From the NCBI RefSeq assembly GCF_910596095.1, contig NC_056552.1, positions 12,877,111 through 12,941,110 of the forward strand: DNA of 64,000 nucleotides. The letters are read 5' to 3'. A model generated the notes under the pieces. That model did no database searches. It had not been told where the DNA came from and worked only from the letters and a program-made list of their open reading frames with translations. Source of the DNA: Thunnus maccoyii. Taxonomy: Eukaryota; Chordata; Actinopteri; Scombriformes; Scombridae. Made by a program: the position numbers and the translations under genes. This document shows positions 61,884-64,000 of the stretch, piece by piece; position 1 is the first letter of the stretch, and each line of letters starts with the position of its first letter.

Positions 61884-64000
61884 GCTGGAAATAAAACATT
61901 TCTAAAACTGTTGAGATGCCTTCAGTGTCACACAAGTTCAAAACACACTGTTTGAATCATCATGATATTTGTAAATACATTTTTATAGACAAGTTATAGC
62001 CTGTAAAACAGAAAACGACAGTTAAGATAATATTAAAAATACTTACAGAGCAATTAAAGGCAGCAATGAGTCAAACTGAACCAGTTACAATAATGACAGG
62101 ATCTACTTTATTATTTTATTGCACATTTTGGCTGTTGTTGATATTCCTGCAACCAGTGAGTTGGATCTGGGGATGGAGGTTAAAACCCAGATTGCATTGG
62201 ATTAAGTGAGAATATAGCAGAATAAACGATATATATCTCACTGCTCAGGTTGATGGTAGGCAATGAGGATGTAGATAATTTTTTATCACACAGTTGTTGT
62301 GAAATGTCTTTATGCAAACAACAACAAAGGGTTCTTTCATATTTTTTCTTATTTGTGTTACTCGGGGTAGGGCCAAAACACTAGCTGTTCTTTTTCCAGT
62401 GGCTATTATATGAACTGTAAATATAGTGGTACTGTAGTCACTTGGGAAATAAGTTGCCATGGTAATGATTTCTCTTCACATTGTTGAGAGTTTGCAGTAG
62501 AGTAACAGTAATGCGTAAGCATCTGTCTGTGTGTGTGTGTTCATGATAGTGATCACAACCTGTAAATGTATAACAGATGAGGGTGGAGCAATGCATGGTT
62601 TGTGTATATATCAAATAACGGCTGGCCTTTCATTAAATGTCAATACAACAATATGATGGAGACTCTTGACCTCACAGAAATCTGCACAACCTAAAATGAA
62701 TCATTTTTATTACATTCATTCATTTAATTGCTTAATAATGTTGCTAAATCTACTGTGTAGCCAGGAGAAGGAGGGAGCAAGGAAGATGAGGTGAAACATG
62801 GAAAGATCAACAGATGGAGAGAGGAAAAGGAGAGAAACACAGAACTGCAGGTAAGATGTCTGTGTGTGAGGAGAGAGAAGGATGCCCTCATTTGTGGATG
62901 TGTTTGGACTGAGAGTTTCACAAATTCTTGTTATCAAGCTAATTGTTCATTTTCTTCGAGGCTTTCACTCAGATCCGATGCAGTTTGATTGGAAAAGCAG
63001 TCTGTCCTGTGACCAGAAGATCCCAAGTGTGATCATTGTTCCCACAAGAGCTTCACCCTGTACTGAAGTGAACTTGAGAGAAGCTCTGGATCTCTGCCAG
63101 CTGCAGGGAGAGTTGATGCTGACAGCAGACCTGCAGGCCTTCAGATAAGAAGCAAAACTTCCACCTCAAGAAGTCAAACACAGCACCTCTGTAGTACAGT
63201 TCAGCTGGTGTCCTTGCAAAATGAACATATGGGCTCTTTTTCAGTATAAAACATCACACCTGAAACTAGGCGTCATATGAAGAGTGAGTATCTGTTGGTT
63301 TCAAACAGAGGAAAAAAAGAAAAGAGGGTTTAAACACACAACATCCCACATTACAGTCACTCAGATAGCATTAACATGCACAGAGCTGCAGAGTAATAAT
63401 CTATAGGTTTATAGTATTAGAACCACAAAAGATAATTGTAAAGTGTAATCCAGTGTAATCCAGTGTTTCTATCAATGATGTGAGTGCTGCTGTCTGCCAC
63501 AGTGTCTTTTTTCATATCACCACCAGGAGTCGCCAACAGTCCCTTATGTCTAACTGCTGTAATATGATAAGAAACATTGTGCAGATTATCTGCACAAGTT
63601 CATTATCAAAAATATACATACATTTAGCAAGTTATTCTGGGAATAATATGTAATTTACACATCTTTCATTTGGTTAATAATTCAAATAACACATTTAACA
63701 GTGAGTGAAAGTATGAAATGTTCAGAAAATGTAAACCAATCAGAAGAACTCAAATTAAATAAAAAATTCAAATAGGATAATGAAAGATAATAATCATTCA
63801 GATAACTCTATAATAATATTTTTTAAAGCCTCAGGGTATAAAACATACAAAAACTGGAATGAAGTCTTGGATGTTATTGACACATGATTGTTGTTGTCAC
63901 ACACTCTAGTCTCCATTGCTAGAAAGTGGTTATTTGTTATTAGCAGAAACAATATCAACAACACATTATACAAGAAAAAGCCTCCCTTTAAATCCTGTTG
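61884..64000. other. Flanking intergenic DNA
   Basis: No supportable gene. The open frames near 62790-63150 carry no motif that I recognise and have no clear splice partners. The rest is AT-rich. In human, NEUROD2 lies on this side of PPP1R1B, but nothing of it is visible here. Confidence 0.5.

Noticed and set aside
62791-63148. Two overlapping plus-strand frames of 65 and 88 codons
   Set aside because: No recognised motif, no splice partners and no promoter or poly(A) context; length is within chance for this composition.

Overview
The window looks like nuclear DNA of a spiny-rayed (percomorph) teleost fish. It holds spliced vertebrate genes with short introns, teleost-type gamma-crystallins, CA/GT microsatellites, and many short non-autonomous hAT-type and TTAA-target DNA transposons of kinds I know from percomorph genomes. 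The organism call is inference; the gene calls rest on protein motifs and on exon joins whose reading phases I checked base by base.

Layout: (1) 1-16.2 kb is a gene desert with no credible coding exon, one 763-bp hairpin transposon (6505-7267), simple repeats, and patches that read like conserved non-coding DNA. (2) 16.2-20.4 kb carries two tandem plus-strand gamma-crystallin genes, each three exons of 9+243+276 nt and 175 aa, each with a TATA box about 60 nt before the ATG. (3) 23.9-36.8 kb is aldh18a1 (delta-1-pyrroline-5-carboxylate synthase) on the minus strand: 17 coding exons, 793 aa, with several transposons in its introns and a CpG-containing promoter area near 37.6 kb. (4) 41.7-42.2 kb is a two-exon plus-strand gene that I read as a divergent telethonin (tcap). 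(5) 44.4-46.6 kb is pnmt (phenylethanolamine N-methyltransferase), three exons, 273 aa. (6) 50.4-60.8 kb is ppp1r1b (DARPP-32) on the minus strand, five exons, about 178 aa, with a 6.9-kb first intron. (7) 61-64 kb is repeat-rich flank.

TCAP, PNMT and PPP1R1B are also close neighbours in human 17q12, there with STARD3 between PPP1R1B and TCAP. Here STARD3 is absent, ppp1r1b is convergent with pnmt, and aldh18a1 and a crystallin pair lie next door, so this is a rearranged piece of that block. The genes do not form a pathway: they act in lens structure, mitochondrial proline/ornithine synthesis, the sarcomere Z-disc, adrenaline synthesis and dopamine signalling.

I found no new system such as a defence island, novel enzyme cluster or RNA gene. 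The points most worth a second look are the conserved twin splice donor in aldh18a1 that yields the known two-residue isoforms, the loss of the Cdk5 threonine in DARPP-32, the very divergent telethonin, a palindromic SOX-type plus MAF-type site before the second crystallin, and the nested transposons.
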